From Rossellomorea sp. AcN35-11 (GTDB taxonomy: Bacteria > Bacillota > Bacilli > Bacillales > Bacillaceae_B): a stretch of DNA of 64,000 bases. Position numbers and translations under genes: made by a program. The notes under the pieces were generated by a model, which was not told where the DNA came from, searched no databases, and saw only the letters and a list, made by a program, of their open reading frames with translations. The DNA is taken from NCBI GenBank assembly GCA_030388825.1, contig CP128835.1:1002501-1066500 (forward strand). The letters run 5' to 3'. Below are positions 11,878-22,104 of this stretch, piece after piece (position 1 is the stretch's first letter; each line of letters starts with the position of its first letter).

Positions 11878-12491
11878 GAGAAGTAGAAGTGACTGGTCAA
11901 ACGGTGGAAGAAGCCATTGAATCAGCCTTGTCTCAACTGAATATCACCAAAGAAGAAGCAGAAATTGACGTCATTGACCAAGGCAAAAAAAGCTTGTTCG
12001 GATTATTCGGAGGACGACCCGCAGTCGTTCACGTCAAAAAAGCGATAGATCCGGTAAATGAAGCAAAAGATTTTCTACTATCTGTTGCAAGGGAAATGGG
12101 AGTGAACGCTTCCATTGAAGTGAAAATAGATGGACGAGATGTAGAGTTCAACATTACCGGGGAAAAAATGGCTCTCTTAATAGGGAAAAGGGGACAGACG
12201 TTGAATGCACTTCAGCATTTGACTCAACTGATTGCGAACAGGGTTTCCGATCAGTTCATTACCATCCTGTTAGATGCTGAGAACTATCGTGAAAGAAGGA
12301 AGCAAACCTTAACAAATCTCGCTGAACGGTTAGCGGACAAAGCAGTGCGCACCAATCGTTCAGTTTCATTAGAACCTATGCCTTCCTATGAAAGGAAAGT
12401 GATTCATACAGCGTTGGTTGATTCAACGATTGTTGATACACATTCAGAAGGCAGAGAACCGAATCGCTATATTGTGATTGCACCTAAATAA
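11874..12491 (+). CDS. jag: RNA-binding protein Jag/KhpB
   Basis: The 205-residue protein has an N-terminal Jag domain ([18 protein letters not shown]), a central KH domain ([16 protein letters not shown]) and a C-terminal R3H domain ([18 protein letters not shown]). KhpB/EloR-type proteins bind RNA with KhpA and, in streptococci, affect cell elongation. The GTG start overlaps the insertase stop by 4 bases. A strong terminator follows directly. Confidence 0.96.
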   Translation: MREVEVTGQTVEEAIESALSQLNITKEEAEIDVIDQGKKSLFGLFGGRPAVVHVKKAIDPVNEAKDFLLSVAREMGVNASIEVKIDGRDVEFNITGEKMALLIGKRGQTLNALQHLTQLIANRVSDQFITILLDAENYRERRKQTLTNLAERLADKAVRTNRSVSLEPMPSYERKVIHTALVDSTIVDTHSEGREPNRYIVIAPK

Positions 12492-12498
12492 GTATGAG

Positions 12499-12528
12499 AC
12501 GATCCCTTTTAAGGGATCGTTTTTTTTT
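12499..12528 (+). terminator. Terminator after jag
   Basis: ACGATCCCTT pairs with AAGGGATCGT in a compact stem, followed by nine T. Confidence 0.92.
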
Positions 12529-12756
12529 GTGTGCTTCGGGAGTCTGTGTGACGAGAAAGGAAATCCAGTATTGACAAATCTTTCAAAGACATAATGGCAT
12601 AAGCGGCGCTTTTGGGAAAAATAGAAGTGGTTTTCGGTAGGCCCGCTTTGGCTCGTCTGGAACACATGCAAAGCACGTTGCCTTCCAAGGTTTCCTTCAG
12701 TCTGCCTTCTTGACGCCCTCAGGCCGGTGGATGCTTATTTTCGTCCCGGTTTATTG

Positions 12757-12813
12757 TTATTCACATGTGGATAAGTTAAAATAGTAGAGATGAAGTATGG
12801 TATTTGTGGATAA
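12757..12813. promoter_or_regulatory. DnaA-box cluster upstream of mnmE
   Basis: Three boxes lie in the gap between jag and mnmE: TTATTCACA at 12757-12765 abuts TGTGGATAA at 12766-12774, and another TGTGGATAA lies at 12805-12813. The remainder of the 458-base gap holds the jag terminator, a GC-richer stretch (12530-12750) in which no gene was recognised, and an AT-rich segment before mnmE that should contain its promoter. Confidence 0.75.
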
Positions 12814-12949
12814 CATTATTTGGCGTTAAATAGAGGGTTTCCTTTCTTTAGTATTAAATAGGATTGTGATATTCTAATAATTTGGGGAAACTTTGCTCAA
12901 TACAAACATTTTTTATATAAATAGTTCTGTTATAAGAGAGGTGAATACG

Positions 12950-14335
12950 ATGGAGTTTGATACAATCGCAGCGATTTCCACTCCAATGGGAGAAGGAGCC
13001 ATTGCAATTGTCCGTTTGAGTGGTGACCAAGCCTTCGATATCGGTGATAAGATCTTTAAAGGAATGAAGGGAAGCTCAATGAAAGAGTTTGCTTCTCATA
13101 CTATTCATTATGGACATATTGTCGATCCTGACACAGAGCAAGTCGTGGAAGAAGTCATGGTTTCTGTCATGAGAGGTCCTAAAACCTTTACCCGTGAGGA
13201 TATTATCGAGATTAACTGCCACGGAGGACTCGTGTCAGTCAATAAAGTGCTGCAGCTCGTATTGAAAAATGGGGCAAGGATTGCTGAGCCCGGTGAATTT
13301 ACGAAACGGGCGTTCCTGAACGGACGTATCGATCTTTCACAGGCTGAAGCGGTAATGGATCTAATCAGGGCAAAAACCGATCGGGCAATGAATGTCGCAC
13401 TCAATCAGATGGAAGGCCGACTTTCCAATTTGATTCGAAAGCTTCGTCAGGAAATTCTTGAGACCCTTGCGCATGTTGAGGTGAACATCGATTACCCGGA
13501 GTATGATGATGTGGAAGAAATGACGCATAACGTACTATTGGAGAAATCGAAGCATGTCCGGGATGAAATTGACCGTCTGGTGCAAACATCAGAACAGGGA
13601 AAAATATTAAGAGAAGGCCTTTCAACCGTCATTATTGGACGACCGAACGTAGGAAAGTCTTCGCTGTTAAACAGTCTTGTTCATGAAAACAAGGCAATCG
13701 TAACCGATATTCCAGGAACTACCCGGGATGTCATTGAAGAATATGTGAATGTCCGAGGAGTTCCCCTGCGTCTCGTGGATACTGCAGGAATCCGTGAAAC
13801 GGAAGATATCGTTGAGCGGATCGGGGTGGAACGCTCACGGCAAGTATTGAAAGAAGCGGATCTGATTTTACTTGTGCTTAATAATGCAGATGACCTGACT
13901 CATGAGGATGAACAGCTGTTCGAAGCAGTAAGAGGAATGGACGTCATTGTTATCGTGAACAAAACCGATCTGCCTCAGAAGATCGATATCGATAAAGTAA
14001 GGAAGCTTTCTGAAAATCATCAGCTGGTGACAACGGCATTACTTGAAGAGCAGGGAATCGATGAGCTGGAAGAGGCCATTTCATCCTTATTCTTCGCAGG
14101 GTCCATTGAAGCGGGAGATATGACTTATGTGTCCAATAGCCGTCATATCGCTCTACTCAATCAGGCGTCCCTTGCCATCAATGAAGCGATCAACAGCGTA
14201 GAAATGGGAACACCGATCGATATCGCTCAAATTGACCTGACAAGGACATGGGAGTTATTGGGTGAAATTATCGGGGACAGCGTTCATGAAAGTCTGATCG
14301 ACCAACTGTTTTCTCAATTCTGCTTAGGGAAATAA
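12950..14335 (+). CDS. mnmE: tRNA modification GTPase MnmE (TrmE)
   Basis: MnmE works with MnmG to modify the wobble uridine (xm5U34) of certain tRNAs. The 461-residue protein has an N-terminal folate-binding domain ([20 protein letters not shown]), a helical region, and an inserted GTPase domain with G1 [12 protein letters not shown]3 [10 protein letters not shown] and G4 NKTD. It ends with the invariant C-terminal FCLGK. The ATG at 12950 is preceded by GAGAGGTG and matches the family start. mnmG follows after 57 bases. Confidence 0.98.
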   Translation: MEFDTIAAISTPMGEGAIAIVRLSGDQAFDIGDKIFKGMKGSSMKEFASHTIHYGHIVDPDTEQVVEEVMVSVMRGPKTFTREDIIEINCHGGLVSVNKVLQLVLKNGARIAEPGEFTKRAFLNGRIDLSQAEAVMDLIRAKTDRAMNVALNQMEGRLSNLIRKLRQEILETLAHVEVNIDYPEYDDVEEMTHNVLLEKSKHVRDEIDRLVQTSEQGKILREGLSTVIIGRPNVGKSSLLNSLVHENKAIVTDIPGTTRDVIEEYVNVRGVPLRLVDTAGIRETEDIVERIGVERSRQVLKEADLILLVLNNADDLTHEDEQLFEAVRGMDVIVIVNKTDLPQKIDIDKVRKLSENHQLVTTALLEEQGIDELEEAISSLFFAGSIEAGDMTYVSNSRHIALLNQASLAINEAINSVEMGTPIDIAQIDLTRTWELLGEIIGDSVHESLIDQLFSQFCLGK

Positions 14336-14392
14336 TCACTATTATAATGTGGACGCATATTATGCGGTCCTACAAGGAGGAAAAAGTAAACC

Positions 14393-16288
14393 ATGCAATA
14401 TGACGCAGGGCAATATGATGTCATTGTCATTGGTGCCGGCCATGCCGGAGTGGAAGCGGGACTTGCTTCCGCCCGTATGGGGGCTAAAACGTTAATGGTG
14501 ACCATTAACTTAGATATGGTAGCCTTTATGCCGTGTAATCCATCTGTCGGTGGGCCGGCAAAAGGAATTGTTGTAAGAGAGATTGACGCCCTTGGCGGTG
14601 AAATGGGGCGTAATATAGATAAAACACATATCCAAATGAGAATGTTGAACACAGGAAAAGGCCCAGCCGTTCGTGCATTACGGGCACAGGCCGATAAATT
14701 CCTTTATCAGCATGAAATGAAGCGTACAATCGAAAATGAACCAAACATGACCCTTATGCAGGGGATGGTCGAGGAACTGATTGTGGAAGACGGTGAATGT
14801 AAAGGTGTTGTCACGATGACTGGTGCTGCGTACCGAGGGAAAACAGTCGTCATCACAACGGGAACCTTTCTCCGTGGAGAAATCATTTTAGGTGATCTGA
14901 AATATTCAAGCGGACCAAATAACCAGCAGCCTTCCATCAGACTATCTGATCACCTGCATGAATTGGGCTTCGACACCGTTCGTTTTAAAACGGGGACACC
15001 ACCGCGGGTCAATAGTTCAACGATTGACTATTCAAAGACAGAAATTCAGCCGGGGGGATGATGTTCCACGTGCATTCAGCTATGAAACGACAAAATACAT
15101 CACTGACCAACTTCCGTGTTGGCTGACGTATACGAACGAACACACTCATCAATTGATCGATGATAATCTGCATCGTTCACCAATGTACTCTGGAATGATT
15201 AAAGGAACTGGACCGCGATATTGTCCTTCCATTGAAGATAAAGTCGTCCGTTTCCATGACAAACCACGTCACCAGATTTTCCTGGAGCCTGAGGGAAGAA
15301 ACACTCAGGAAGTGTATGTTCAAGGATTATCCACCAGCTTACCTGAAGATGTTCAGCAAAAGATCCTTCAAACGATCCCTGGTCTTGAAGAAGTACAAAT
15401 GATGCGTGCCGGGTACGCCATTGAGTATGATTCAATCGTGCCGACCCAATTATGGCCGACCCTTGAAACGAAAAAAAATCAAAAATCTTTATACAGCGGG
15501 ACAAATCAACGGAACTTCCGGTTATGAAGAAGCGGCTGGACAAGGACTGATGGCTGGAATCAATGCTGCCTGCCGCGCTTTAGATAAAGATGAAGTCATC
15601 TTAGGCCGGTCCGACGCGTATATCGGGGTCCTCATTGATGATCTTGTGACAAAAGGAACGAATGAACCGTATCGTCTTTTGACTTCACGTGCTGAATATC
15701 GTCTGTTGCTGCGTCATGACAACGCCGATCTCCGCTTAACGGATATCGGTCATAAAATCGGCTTGATCTCTGATGATCGATACGAGCGCTTCACGGCCAA
15801 GAAAGAAGCGATCGCTTGCCGAGAAGAAGCGTCTTCAAGGCATCCGGATTAAGCCTACTGACGAAACACAGGCCGTCATCCGCGAAGCTGGAGGAAGTGA
15901 GCTGAAAGACGGAATCGTAGCGGTGGATCTTCTGAAGCGACCTGAAATGAACTATAGCCATATTAAATCCCTCGTCCCGAGTGAAGTCGAGCTGGATGCT
16001 GATGTTGAAGAACAGGTTGAAATCCAGGTGAAATATGAAGGGTATATTGAAAAGTCTCTTCAACAAGTCGATAAAATGAAAAAAATGGAAAACAAACGAA
16101 TTCCTGAGAACATTGATTACAACGCAATCAGCGGTTTAGCGTCTGAAGCAAGACAGAAATTGATTGAGGTTCAGCCTCTATCCCTTGCCCAGGCGTCCCG
16201 TATCGCAGGGGTGAATCCTGCGGATATCTCTATATTACTCGTCTACATCGAGCAAGGGAAAATCGCAAAAGTATCCGGTGATCAATAG
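14393..16288 (+). CDS. mnmG: tRNA uridine-modification enzyme MnmG (GidA), three apparent +1 frameshifts
   Basis: MnmG is the FAD-binding partner of MnmE. The N-terminus shows the dinucleotide motif [12 protein letters not shown]. The open frame shifts three times, each time by one extra base. A G6 run at 15052-15057 needs G5 to read [10 protein letters not shown]. An A8 run at 15471-15478 needs A7 to read [17 protein letters not shown] at 15816-15817 needs a single T to read [12 protein letters not shown]. With those three bases removed the gene encodes 630 residues, the normal length. Two of the changes sit in homopolymers, so sequencing error is preferred over true decay. A good GGAGG site precedes the ATG. 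Confidence 0.95.
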
Positions 16289-16308
16289 GGGCAAAGGAAG
16301 GATTAATT

Positions 16309-17028
16309 ATGAATATAAATGAATTTCAATCAATGCTGGAGGAGAAGGGGATTCCCCTCTCTTCTCAGCAAATGGATCAGTTTGAGCGTTATTATGAATT
16401 ATTGGTCGAATGGAATGAAAAGATGAATCTCACGGCCATCACTGAAAAGGAAGAAGTATACTTAAAGCATTTTTACGATTCAATCACATGCGCAACTTTT
16501 TATGTTGATTTTTCACAGGTGACAACCTTATGTGATGTTGGTGCAGGAGCCGGTTTTCCGAGTATCCCTCTAAAAATATGCTTCCCGCACTTACATATCT
16601 CCATTGTGGACTCTTTAAACAAGCGGATTACGTTCTTAAATCATTTATCAAATGAACTCGGACTTGAGCACACCAGCTTCTATCATGATCGTGCCGAGTC
16701 CTTTGGCAAAAATAAGGATCATCGTGAAAAATATGATATGGTAACTGCAAGAGCCGTAGCCAGGATGTCTGTTTTAAGTGAATTATGTTTACCTCTTGTA
16801 AAAAAAGGCGGCTTCTTTGTAGCCATGAAGGCTTCGAACGTTAACGAGGAGCTATCAAATGCAAAGAAAGCCATCAGTACCCTTGGTGGACAAACCGATA
16901 AAATGTATTCATTCGTTCTTCCTGAAGAAGAAAGTGAACGGAACATTGTGAAGATCGACAAAGTGAAAGAAACGCCAAACAAATATCCCAGAAAACCTGG
17001 GACACCCAATAAATTACCGTTAGAATAG
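16309..17028 (+). CDS. rsmG: 16S rRNA (guanine-N7)-methyltransferase RsmG (GidB)
   Basis: RsmG methylates G527 (E. coli numbering) of 16S rRNA using SAM. Its loss gives low-level streptomycin resistance. The 239-residue protein has the Rossmann SAM motif [14 protein letters not shown] near residues 78-91 and the conserved VTARAVA and LPLVKKGG segments. It starts 20 bases after mnmG with GGAAGG upstream, as in other Bacillaceae. It reads as intact. Confidence 0.97.
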   Translation: MNINEFQSMLEEKGIPLSSQQMDQFERYYELLVEWNEKMNLTAITEKEEVYLKHFYDSITCATFYVDFSQVTTLCDVGAGAGFPSIPLKICFPHLHISIVDSLNKRITFLNHLSNELGLEHTSFYHDRAESFGKNKDHREKYDMVTARAVARMSVLSELCLPLVKKGGFFVAMKASNVNEELSNAKKAISTLGGQTDKMYSFVLPEEESERNIVKIDKVKETPNKYPRKPGTPNKLPLE

Positions 17029-17158
17029 CAGAAACAGTTCTCCTGCCTCCATTGCATCACCAACACGGAGATTGGATGATTTAATCGCGGGCAGGCAGGA
17101 ACTTGTCTAAGTTTAGAGAATATTAATAAAGGGAGTTTCTTAAAGGTGGTGTAGGAAG

Positions 17159-18022
17159 ATGAAGCATCCTTTCTCTCGTTTTTTTGGCCTAGGTGAAAAG
17201 GAGCAAGATGTTGAATCTGAAGAATCAAGTGTATTGGAAGAAGATCGAGATGAAGTGAAAAAGATACCCGTCTCACAAATCGTCCCTAATCGCTTTCAAC
17301 CAAGAACTGTGTTTAATGATGAAAAGATAGAAGAGTTATCCAGAACGATTCACACTCACGGTATTATCCAGCCGATTGTGGTTAGGCAATACGGTGATGA
17401 GCAGTTTGAAATCATTGCAGGTGAACGTCGATATAGAGCCGTACAAAAGCTTGGATGGGAAACCGTACCAGCGATTGTAAAGAATTTGAACGATACCGAA
17501 ACAGCTTCTGTTGCATTGATTGAGAACTTACAAAGAGAAGAGCTCTCTCCTATAGAGGAAGCAATTGCATATGGGAAACTGTTGGAGTTACATGACTTGA
17601 CACAAGAAGCCCTTGCTCAACGCTTAGGAAAAGGACAATCGACTGTGGCGAACAAGCTTCGTCTCCTAAAGCTTCCGGAAGAAATCCAATCAGCCCTTTT
17701 AGATAAACACATCACAGAACGCCACGCCAGGGCTTTGATTCCATTGAAGAATCCTGAAAAGCAGATTCAGCTCCTTCAAGAAATCATTGAGAAAAGCTTA
17801 AATGTAAAACAAACCGAAGACCGGGTTGTGAAAATGCAAGAAGGAAATGCTCAGAAACCAAAACCGAAACGAAAAGCATTCAGTAAGGATATGAGAATCG
17901 CTGTCAATACGATTCGTCAATCTCTTTCCATGGTTTCAGACAGCGGGATCAACCTTGACTCCGAAGAAGAAGAGCATGAGGAATTCTATCAGTTCACCAT
18001 CCGTATCCCTAAAAAAAAATAG
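17159..18022 (+). CDS. noc: Nucleoid occlusion protein Noc
   Basis: Noc is a ParB-like CTPase that binds its own DNA sites and the membrane to stop FtsZ rings forming over the nucleoid. The 287 residues begin with the membrane-targeting amphipathic stretch [15 protein letters not shown], which separates Noc from ParB. A ParB-type N-terminal domain follows ([41 protein letters not shown]), then a helix-turn-helix around [28 protein letters not shown] precedes the start. It lies just upstream of its paralog spo0J. Confidence 0.95.
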   Translation: MKHPFSRFFGLGEKEQDVESEESSVLEEDRDEVKKIPVSQIVPNRFQPRTVFNDEKIEELSRTIHTHGIIQPIVVRQYGDEQFEIIAGERRYRAVQKLGWETVPAIVKNLNDTETASVALIENLQREELSPIEEAIAYGKLLELHDLTQEALAQRLGKGQSTVANKLRLLKLPEEIQSALLDKHITERHARALIPLKNPEKQIQLLQEIIEKSLNVKQTEDRVVKMQEGNAQKPKPKRKAFSKDMRIAVNTIRQSLSMVSDSGINLDSEEEEHEEFYQFTIRIPKKK

Positions 18023-18033
18023 ATTCGTAGACT

Positions 18034-18072
18034 AAAAGTGAGAAACATAGAGGAGTGGTTTCTCACTTTTTT
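18034..18072 (+). terminator. Terminator after noc
   Basis: AAAAGTGAGAAAC pairs with GTTTCTCACTTTT (13 bp), followed by further T. The 670-base gap to soj otherwise holds no gene. Confidence 0.88.
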
Positions 18073-18360
18073 GTTTGGGTCGTTTTACGAATGGTTCCCC
18101 AATATGTAATCTGCCGGGATCTTTGTCAACCAGTATGTACTGGATGGTGAGAGAAACGACTCCCCTTGCTGTCAGAGTGCGGCCGTTCTTCCTTCAGGAT
18201 CCTCCTGCTCTTCCGTAGAAATCTACGCGGTTCTTTAAGTTTTTTTAGAATTCATTATCGAACTAAATAAAAATATCTAATCGATAAAAGGTATTCTAGC
18301 AGCTAATAGTAGAAAGTATATTTTATATCTACTAGCTTATTAAGAACACATGTTTTGAAA

Positions 18361-18486
18361 GTTGATTGCAGCGGAAGGATGCTCGACTCCTGCGGGAGTA
18401 GCTGGACAGGTGAGACCCCGGAGGCGTAGCCGAGGAGGCTCACCGCCAGCCCCGCGGAAAGCGAGCATCCTGGAGCGGAAATCAAC
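18361..18486. repeat. 126-bp GC-rich palindromic repeat element
   Basis: The element starts GTTGATT and ends AATCAAC, with a second inverted pair AGGATGCTCG / CGAGCATCCT just inside. The interior contains a short hairpin (CTCCTGCGGGAG) and a longer one opening GGTGAG and closing CTCACC. It is much richer in GC than its AT-rich flanks. Similar mini-elements are scattered in intergenic regions of many Bacillaceae genomes (from memory). A remnant of the right end lies at 10113-10141. No coding capacity is evident. Confidence 0.8.
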
Positions 18487-18610
18487 TTCTACAGTCTTCT
18501 TTTATAATGCAATCGGCAGATATTGCGTTGCAAAACAACAAATAAAACAGCTTATTTGAGAATAAAAAAACGATTTCCTATTTCTAGAAACACTGCTCTT
18601 TTTAAAAAAA

Positions 18611-18639
18611 TTGACAGACAATTCTAAGGGAATTTTGAT
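18611..18639 (+). promoter_or_regulatory. Candidate soj promoter
   Basis: A perfect TTGACA (18611-18616) is followed after 17 bases by TTTGAT (18634-18639). A better TAGAAT lies 22 bases downstream, which is too far. The assignment of the -10 element is therefore uncertain. Confidence 0.4.
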
Positions 18640-18703
18640 AGAATAGAAGAATACTGTAAAAAAAGATAGTCAATCTTAGGAAGTCAAAAGGTAGGTGACA
18701 ACC

Positions 18704-19465
18704 TTGGGCAGAATCATAGCCATTACAAACCAAAAAGGGGGCGTGGGAAAAACCACCACATCCGTCAATTTGGGGGCTTGTTTAGCTTATATAGGGAAAA
18801 AGGTTTTACTCGTGGATATAGATCCTCAAGGAAACGCCACTAGCGGTGTAGGCGTGGAAAAAGGGGATGTCCAGCAATGTATATATGATGTGTTAGTGGA
18901 CGATGTAGACATCTACGAAACCATAAAACAGTCTAAAGTTGAAAATTTATCCATTGTGCCTGCGACGATTTCATTGGCTGGAGCAGAAATTGAACTTGTT
19001 CCGACCATCTCACGTGAAGTGCGGTTAAAGAAAGCGTTAGAAAAAGTAAAGGATCAATTTGATTATATTATCATTGATTGCCCACCGTCATTAGGGTTAT
19101 TGACGATTAATTCATTAACCGCTTCAGATGCCGTCATCATTCCTGTACAGTGTGAATATTACGCTTTGGAAGGTTTAAGTCAGCTGCTGAGTACAGTTCG
19201 TCTAGTTCAGAAACATCTGAATCAGGATCTGATGATTGATGGTGTACTGTTAACGATGCTGGATGCCAGAACCAATCTCGGGATTCAAGTCATCGAAGAA
19301 GTGAAAAAATATTTTCAAGATAAAGTGTATCGCACAATCATTCCGCGTAATGTTCGTTTAAGTGAAGCGCCCAGTCATGGTGAGCCCATTATCATTTATG
19401 ATGCGAAGTCCAGGGGAGCAGAAGTTTATTTAGAACTAGCAAAGGAAGTGGTGGCGAATGGCTAA
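18704..19465 (+). CDS. soj: Chromosome-partitioning ATPase Soj (ParA)
   Basis: Soj is a ParA-family ATPase that acts with Spo0J in origin segregation and regulates DnaA. The 253 residues carry the deviant Walker A QKGGVGKTTT near the start and the Walker A' stretch VLLVDIDPQGNATSG. The TTG at 18704 was chosen because AGGTAGGTG sits 6-7 bases upstream and the family begins MGRIIAITNQKG. A GTG at 18695 overlaps that site. The end overlaps spo0J by 8 bases. Confidence 0.96.
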   Translation: MGRIIAITNQKGGVGKTTTSVNLGACLAYIGKKVLLVDIDPQGNATSGVGVEKGDVQQCIYDVLVDDVDIYETIKQSKVENLSIVPATISLAGAEIELVPTISREVRLKKALEKVKDQFDYIIIDCPPSLGLLTINSLTASDAVIIPVQCEYYALEGLSQLLSTVRLVQKHLNQDLMIDGVLLTMLDARTNLGIQVIEEVKKYFQDKVYRTIIPRNVRLSEAPSHGEPIIIYDAKSRGAEVYLELAKEVVANG

Positions 19466-20306
19466 AGGTTTAGGGAAAGGGATAAATGCTCTCTTTACTA
19501 ATATCCAATCAACTCAAAAAGAAGAGTCCGTACAAGAAGTAAGCTTGAAAGAAATACGGCCGAATCCTTATCAGCCAAGGAAAATCTTCGATGAGACAGC
19601 CATCGACGAATTAAAAGAATCGATCTTGGAGCACGGTATCCTGCAACCGATCATTGTTCGCAAAACGATCAAAGGTTATGAAATTGTCGTAGGGGAACGC
19701 CGTTATCGTGCGGCTAAAGCCGCTAAATTAGACTCCGCTCCTGTTGTGATCCGGGAATTGAATGATCAACAGATGATGGAGCTCGCCGTCCTGGAAAATC
19801 TTCAACGGGAAGATCTCACACCCATCGAAGAAGGCGCAGCTTACCAAATGCTCATGGATAAGCTTAAGCTCACTCAGGAGGAATTAGCTAAGAGATTAGG
19901 GAAGAGCCGACCTCATATTGCCAACCATATCCGTCTCTTGTCCCTGCCTGCCCCTGTCCAGGAACTTATCTCGGAAGGTAAGTTAACCATGGGACATGGC
20001 CGCGCGCTTCTTGGGCTTAAAAATAAAAAGAATTTATCACCGGTTGTAAATCGTATTCTTAAAGAATCATTGAACGTAAGGCAGTTAGAGAAAATCATTA
20101 AAGAACTAAATGAAAATGTTCCACGTGAAACAAAAAAGAAAGAACGGAAAGATGTCTTTATTCAGGAACAGGAATCCCTTCTGCGGGAACGCTTCGGCAC
20201 AACAGTGACCATTAAACAATCGAAGAAAAAAAGGAAAGATCGAGTTGGAATTCTTTTCAAAAGAAGATTTGGATCGAATTTTGGAGTTGCTGCAGTAGGG
20301 AGATAA
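19458..20306 (+). CDS. spo0J: Chromosome-partitioning protein Spo0J (ParB)
   Basis: Spo0J is the CTP-dependent DNA clamp that loads at parS and recruits SMC. The 282-residue protein has the CTP-binding motifs GERRYRAAKAA and ENLQREDLTPIEEG and the helix-turn-helix LTQEELAKRLGKSRPHIANH. A parS site lies inside its own gene at 20117-20132. It overlaps soj by 8 bases, forming the usual soj-spo0J operon. Confidence 0.97.
   Translation: MAKGLGKGINALFTNIQSTQKEESVQEVSLKEIRPNPYQPRKIFDETAIDELKESILEHGILQPIIVRKTIKGYEIVVGERRYRAAKAAKLDSAPVVIRELNDQQMMELAVLENLQREDLTPIEEGAAYQMLMDKLKLTQEELAKRLGKSRPHIANHIRLLSLPAPVQELISEGKLTMGHGRALLGLKNKKNLSPVVNRILKESLNVRQLEKIIKELNENVPRETKKKERKDVFIQEQESLLRERFGTTVTIKQSKKKRKDRVGILFKRRFGSNFGVAAVGR
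20117..20132. other. parS: parS site within spo0J
   Basis: TGTTCCACGTGAAACA differs from the palindromic consensus TGTTTCACGTGAAACA at one position. From memory, the parS inside B. subtilis spo0J has this same variant. Confidence 0.9.
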
Positions 20307-20308
20307 AT

Positions 20309-20352
20309 GGGACTGACTGAAAAGATCCAAACCTTTTTAGTCAGTCCTCTTC
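20309..20352 (+). terminator. Probable terminator after spo0J
   Basis: GGACTGACT pairs with AGTCAGTCC around an A-rich/T-rich inner stem, followed by TCTTCCTT. The T-run is imperfect. Confidence 0.6.
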
Positions 20353-20423
20353 CTTAAGATGCATAGAAGGCACTATTCTTTGGGAAATAATCTGCAATCA
20401 TATAGAAAGATAAGGGGAACATC

Positions 20424-21139
20424 ATGGTACTTTTAGGAACGCTGGTTAATGGAATATGTATTATAATCGGTACTCTTTTGGGGAAGGTCCTTCACCGCAT
20501 ACCTGAAGATATGAAGGGAACGGTCATGAAAGCCATCGGTTTAGCCGTAATCGTACTCGGTTTGCAGATGGGGTTGAAAAGTGAAAACTTTCTCATCGTC
20601 ATCATCAGCCTGGCTGTGGGTGCTGCCTGGGGAGAGTGGATGAATCTGGAAGGGAAACTTAACTCATTGGGAAACTGGTTGGAATCGAAGATTGGCAGTC
20701 ATAAGGAAACATCGATTTCTCAAGGATTTGTAACCGCAACCTTGATTTTTGTCATTGGTGCAATGGCGATTATAGGTGCATTGGACAGCGGCATCAGGGG
20801 AGATCATGATGTTCTGTTGACCAAATCCATCATAGATGGTTTTACATCCCCCTCATCCTCACGACGACGTTGGGGATCGGTGTCATGTTTTCAGCGATAC
20901 CAGTCGTCCTTTATCAAGGATTTATTGCTCTGTTTGCGACTCAGATTCACCAGTGGATCCCTGGTGATCTGATGGATGCTTATATTGTGGAAATGACGTC
21001 AACAGGAGGCATCATGATTTTCGCCATTGGATTGAATCTCCTTGGCGTTACGAAAATCAGAGTCGCGAATCTATTGCCGGGGATCATCGTGGTAGGTGTC
21101 GTCGTTGGGGTCATCTATGGGTATCAGCACTATATGTAA
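20424..21139 (+). CDS. DUF554 family membrane protein, apparent frameshift
   Basis: A hydrophobic protein of about 237 residues opening MVLLGTLVNGICIIIGTLLGK, typical of DUF554 (YdfK/YqgA-type) inner-membrane proteins of unknown function. The first frame runs to about residue 137 (SIIDGFTS) and the second continues LTTTLGIGVMFSAIPVVLYQG. The break falls in a C5 run at 20848-20852. Three C would give GFTSLILTTTLG, six would give one extra residue. Neighbouring genes are spo0J upstream and convergent yyaC downstream. About six membrane segments are visible. Confidence 0.85.
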
Positions 21140-21146
21140 TGCCTGG

Positions 21147-21202
21147 AAATAAAGAAGGGAGAGAATTCAGATTTGTTCTGAGTCCTCTCCCTTCTTTATT
21201 GC
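21147..21202. terminator. Bidirectional terminator between the DUF554 gene and yyaC
   Basis: AATAAAGAAGGGAGAG pairs with CTCTCCCTTCTTTATT, with A-rich and T-rich flanks that can serve both convergent genes. It overlaps the yyaC stop codon. Confidence 0.85.
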
Positions 21203-21816
21203 TGTAATTCTTCCCGCCATTTCTCCATGCTGAGTGCATTCCGATGCTCAACCGATTGACCTGCTAATACAATGGCTTCAGCAATCGTCTTCGCCATTTT
21301 CATCACAAGGTTTAAACGAGTATTTTGTAAGACAAAAAACTCCATGAACCCACTTACATTGACGATACCGGTGAGGTGGATTTCACCGACCTCTGGAAGC
21401 TCTTTATTCACTCCTGCACCAGGCTTTAAAGGACCTTCGCTTAGTTGAATGGCACCCACACTTTTTAACCTTCCGAGACATGCATCCACTCCAATCACAA
21501 ACGGGTTGATGTGCCGGGAAGCAATCTGACTCAGCTTCTCTTCCAGATTTACGGCATGTATCGGATCGTCCAATGTACCATAGACGTGAAAAGGCTTGAT
21601 ATTCTGTTCTTCTATTAACGTCCCAACTAATGGACCCAGTGAGTCCCCAGTTGAGCGGTCAGTGCCGATACACACGAACACGATGGGTCTTGTACGATAA
21701 TAAGTTGGAAGCATCGACGACAGATGAACGGAAAGATCCTGCGCCGCACGCTCTTCCTGATGAAGGACTCTAAAGGGTTCAGGTTTTCGGTCAAACAGCC
21801 CTTTTTTTAGATTCAT
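21196..21816 (-). CDS. yyaC: Spore protease YyaC
   Basis: YyaC is a GPR-protease-like protein found only in spore formers. The 206 residues contain VCIGTDRSTGDSLGPLVGT, GVDACLGRLKSVG and a C-terminal helical region, all typical of the family. The ATG at 21816 was preferred over one at 21873 because AAAGGAGTGG lies 4-5 bases upstream and the protein then begins MNLKKGLFDRK like its relatives. It is transcribed opposite to the neighbouring DUF554 gene. It supports the view that the organism sporulates. Confidence 0.92.
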   Translation of the reverse strand: MNLKKGLFDRKPEPFRVLHQEERAAQDLSVHLSSMLPTYYRTRPIVFVCIGTDRSTGDSLGPLVGTLIEEQNIKPFHVYGTLDDPIHAVNLEEKLSQIASRHINPFVIGVDACLGRLKSVGAIQLSEGPLKPGAGVNKELPEVGEIHLTGIVNVSGFMEFFVLQNTRLNLVMKMAKTIAEAIVLAGQSVEHRNALSMEKWREELQQ

Positions 21817-22104
21817 CGCTTCCACTCCTTTGGATGGCTGGTCAAAGTGACTAAACCGCCTCGGCTTTATCATTCATGCAGAGCTACCGTGGTCAAGGGT
21901 TCAGGGGTTATGCCGCCTCCGCTTATAGTGATACTATCAGTATACGGAGGATATCTTTTTTTCATACATAATAAAGACGTTTTTTCATAAAATAAAATTT
22001 TTATTAAACTTATATTATTATGAGGTTATATCTACACAAGGAGAGGGAAAGTTGATAGAATAAGGAATACTTCTTATTGAATAATAAGTGGAGGTTTTCA
22101 GTAG

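Noticed and set aside
12444-12671. A 75-residue minus-strand frame overlapping the jag end
   Set aside because: It crosses the jag terminator on the opposite strand and lacks a start signal.
14340-14380. Terminator between mnmE and mnmG
   Set aside because: GGACGCAT and ATGCGGTCC can pair with one bulge, but no T-run follows, so read-through within the operon is expected.
15062-15077. parS-like TGTTCCACGTGCATTC in mnmG
   Set aside because: Five of sixteen bases differ from consensus and the right half is lost.
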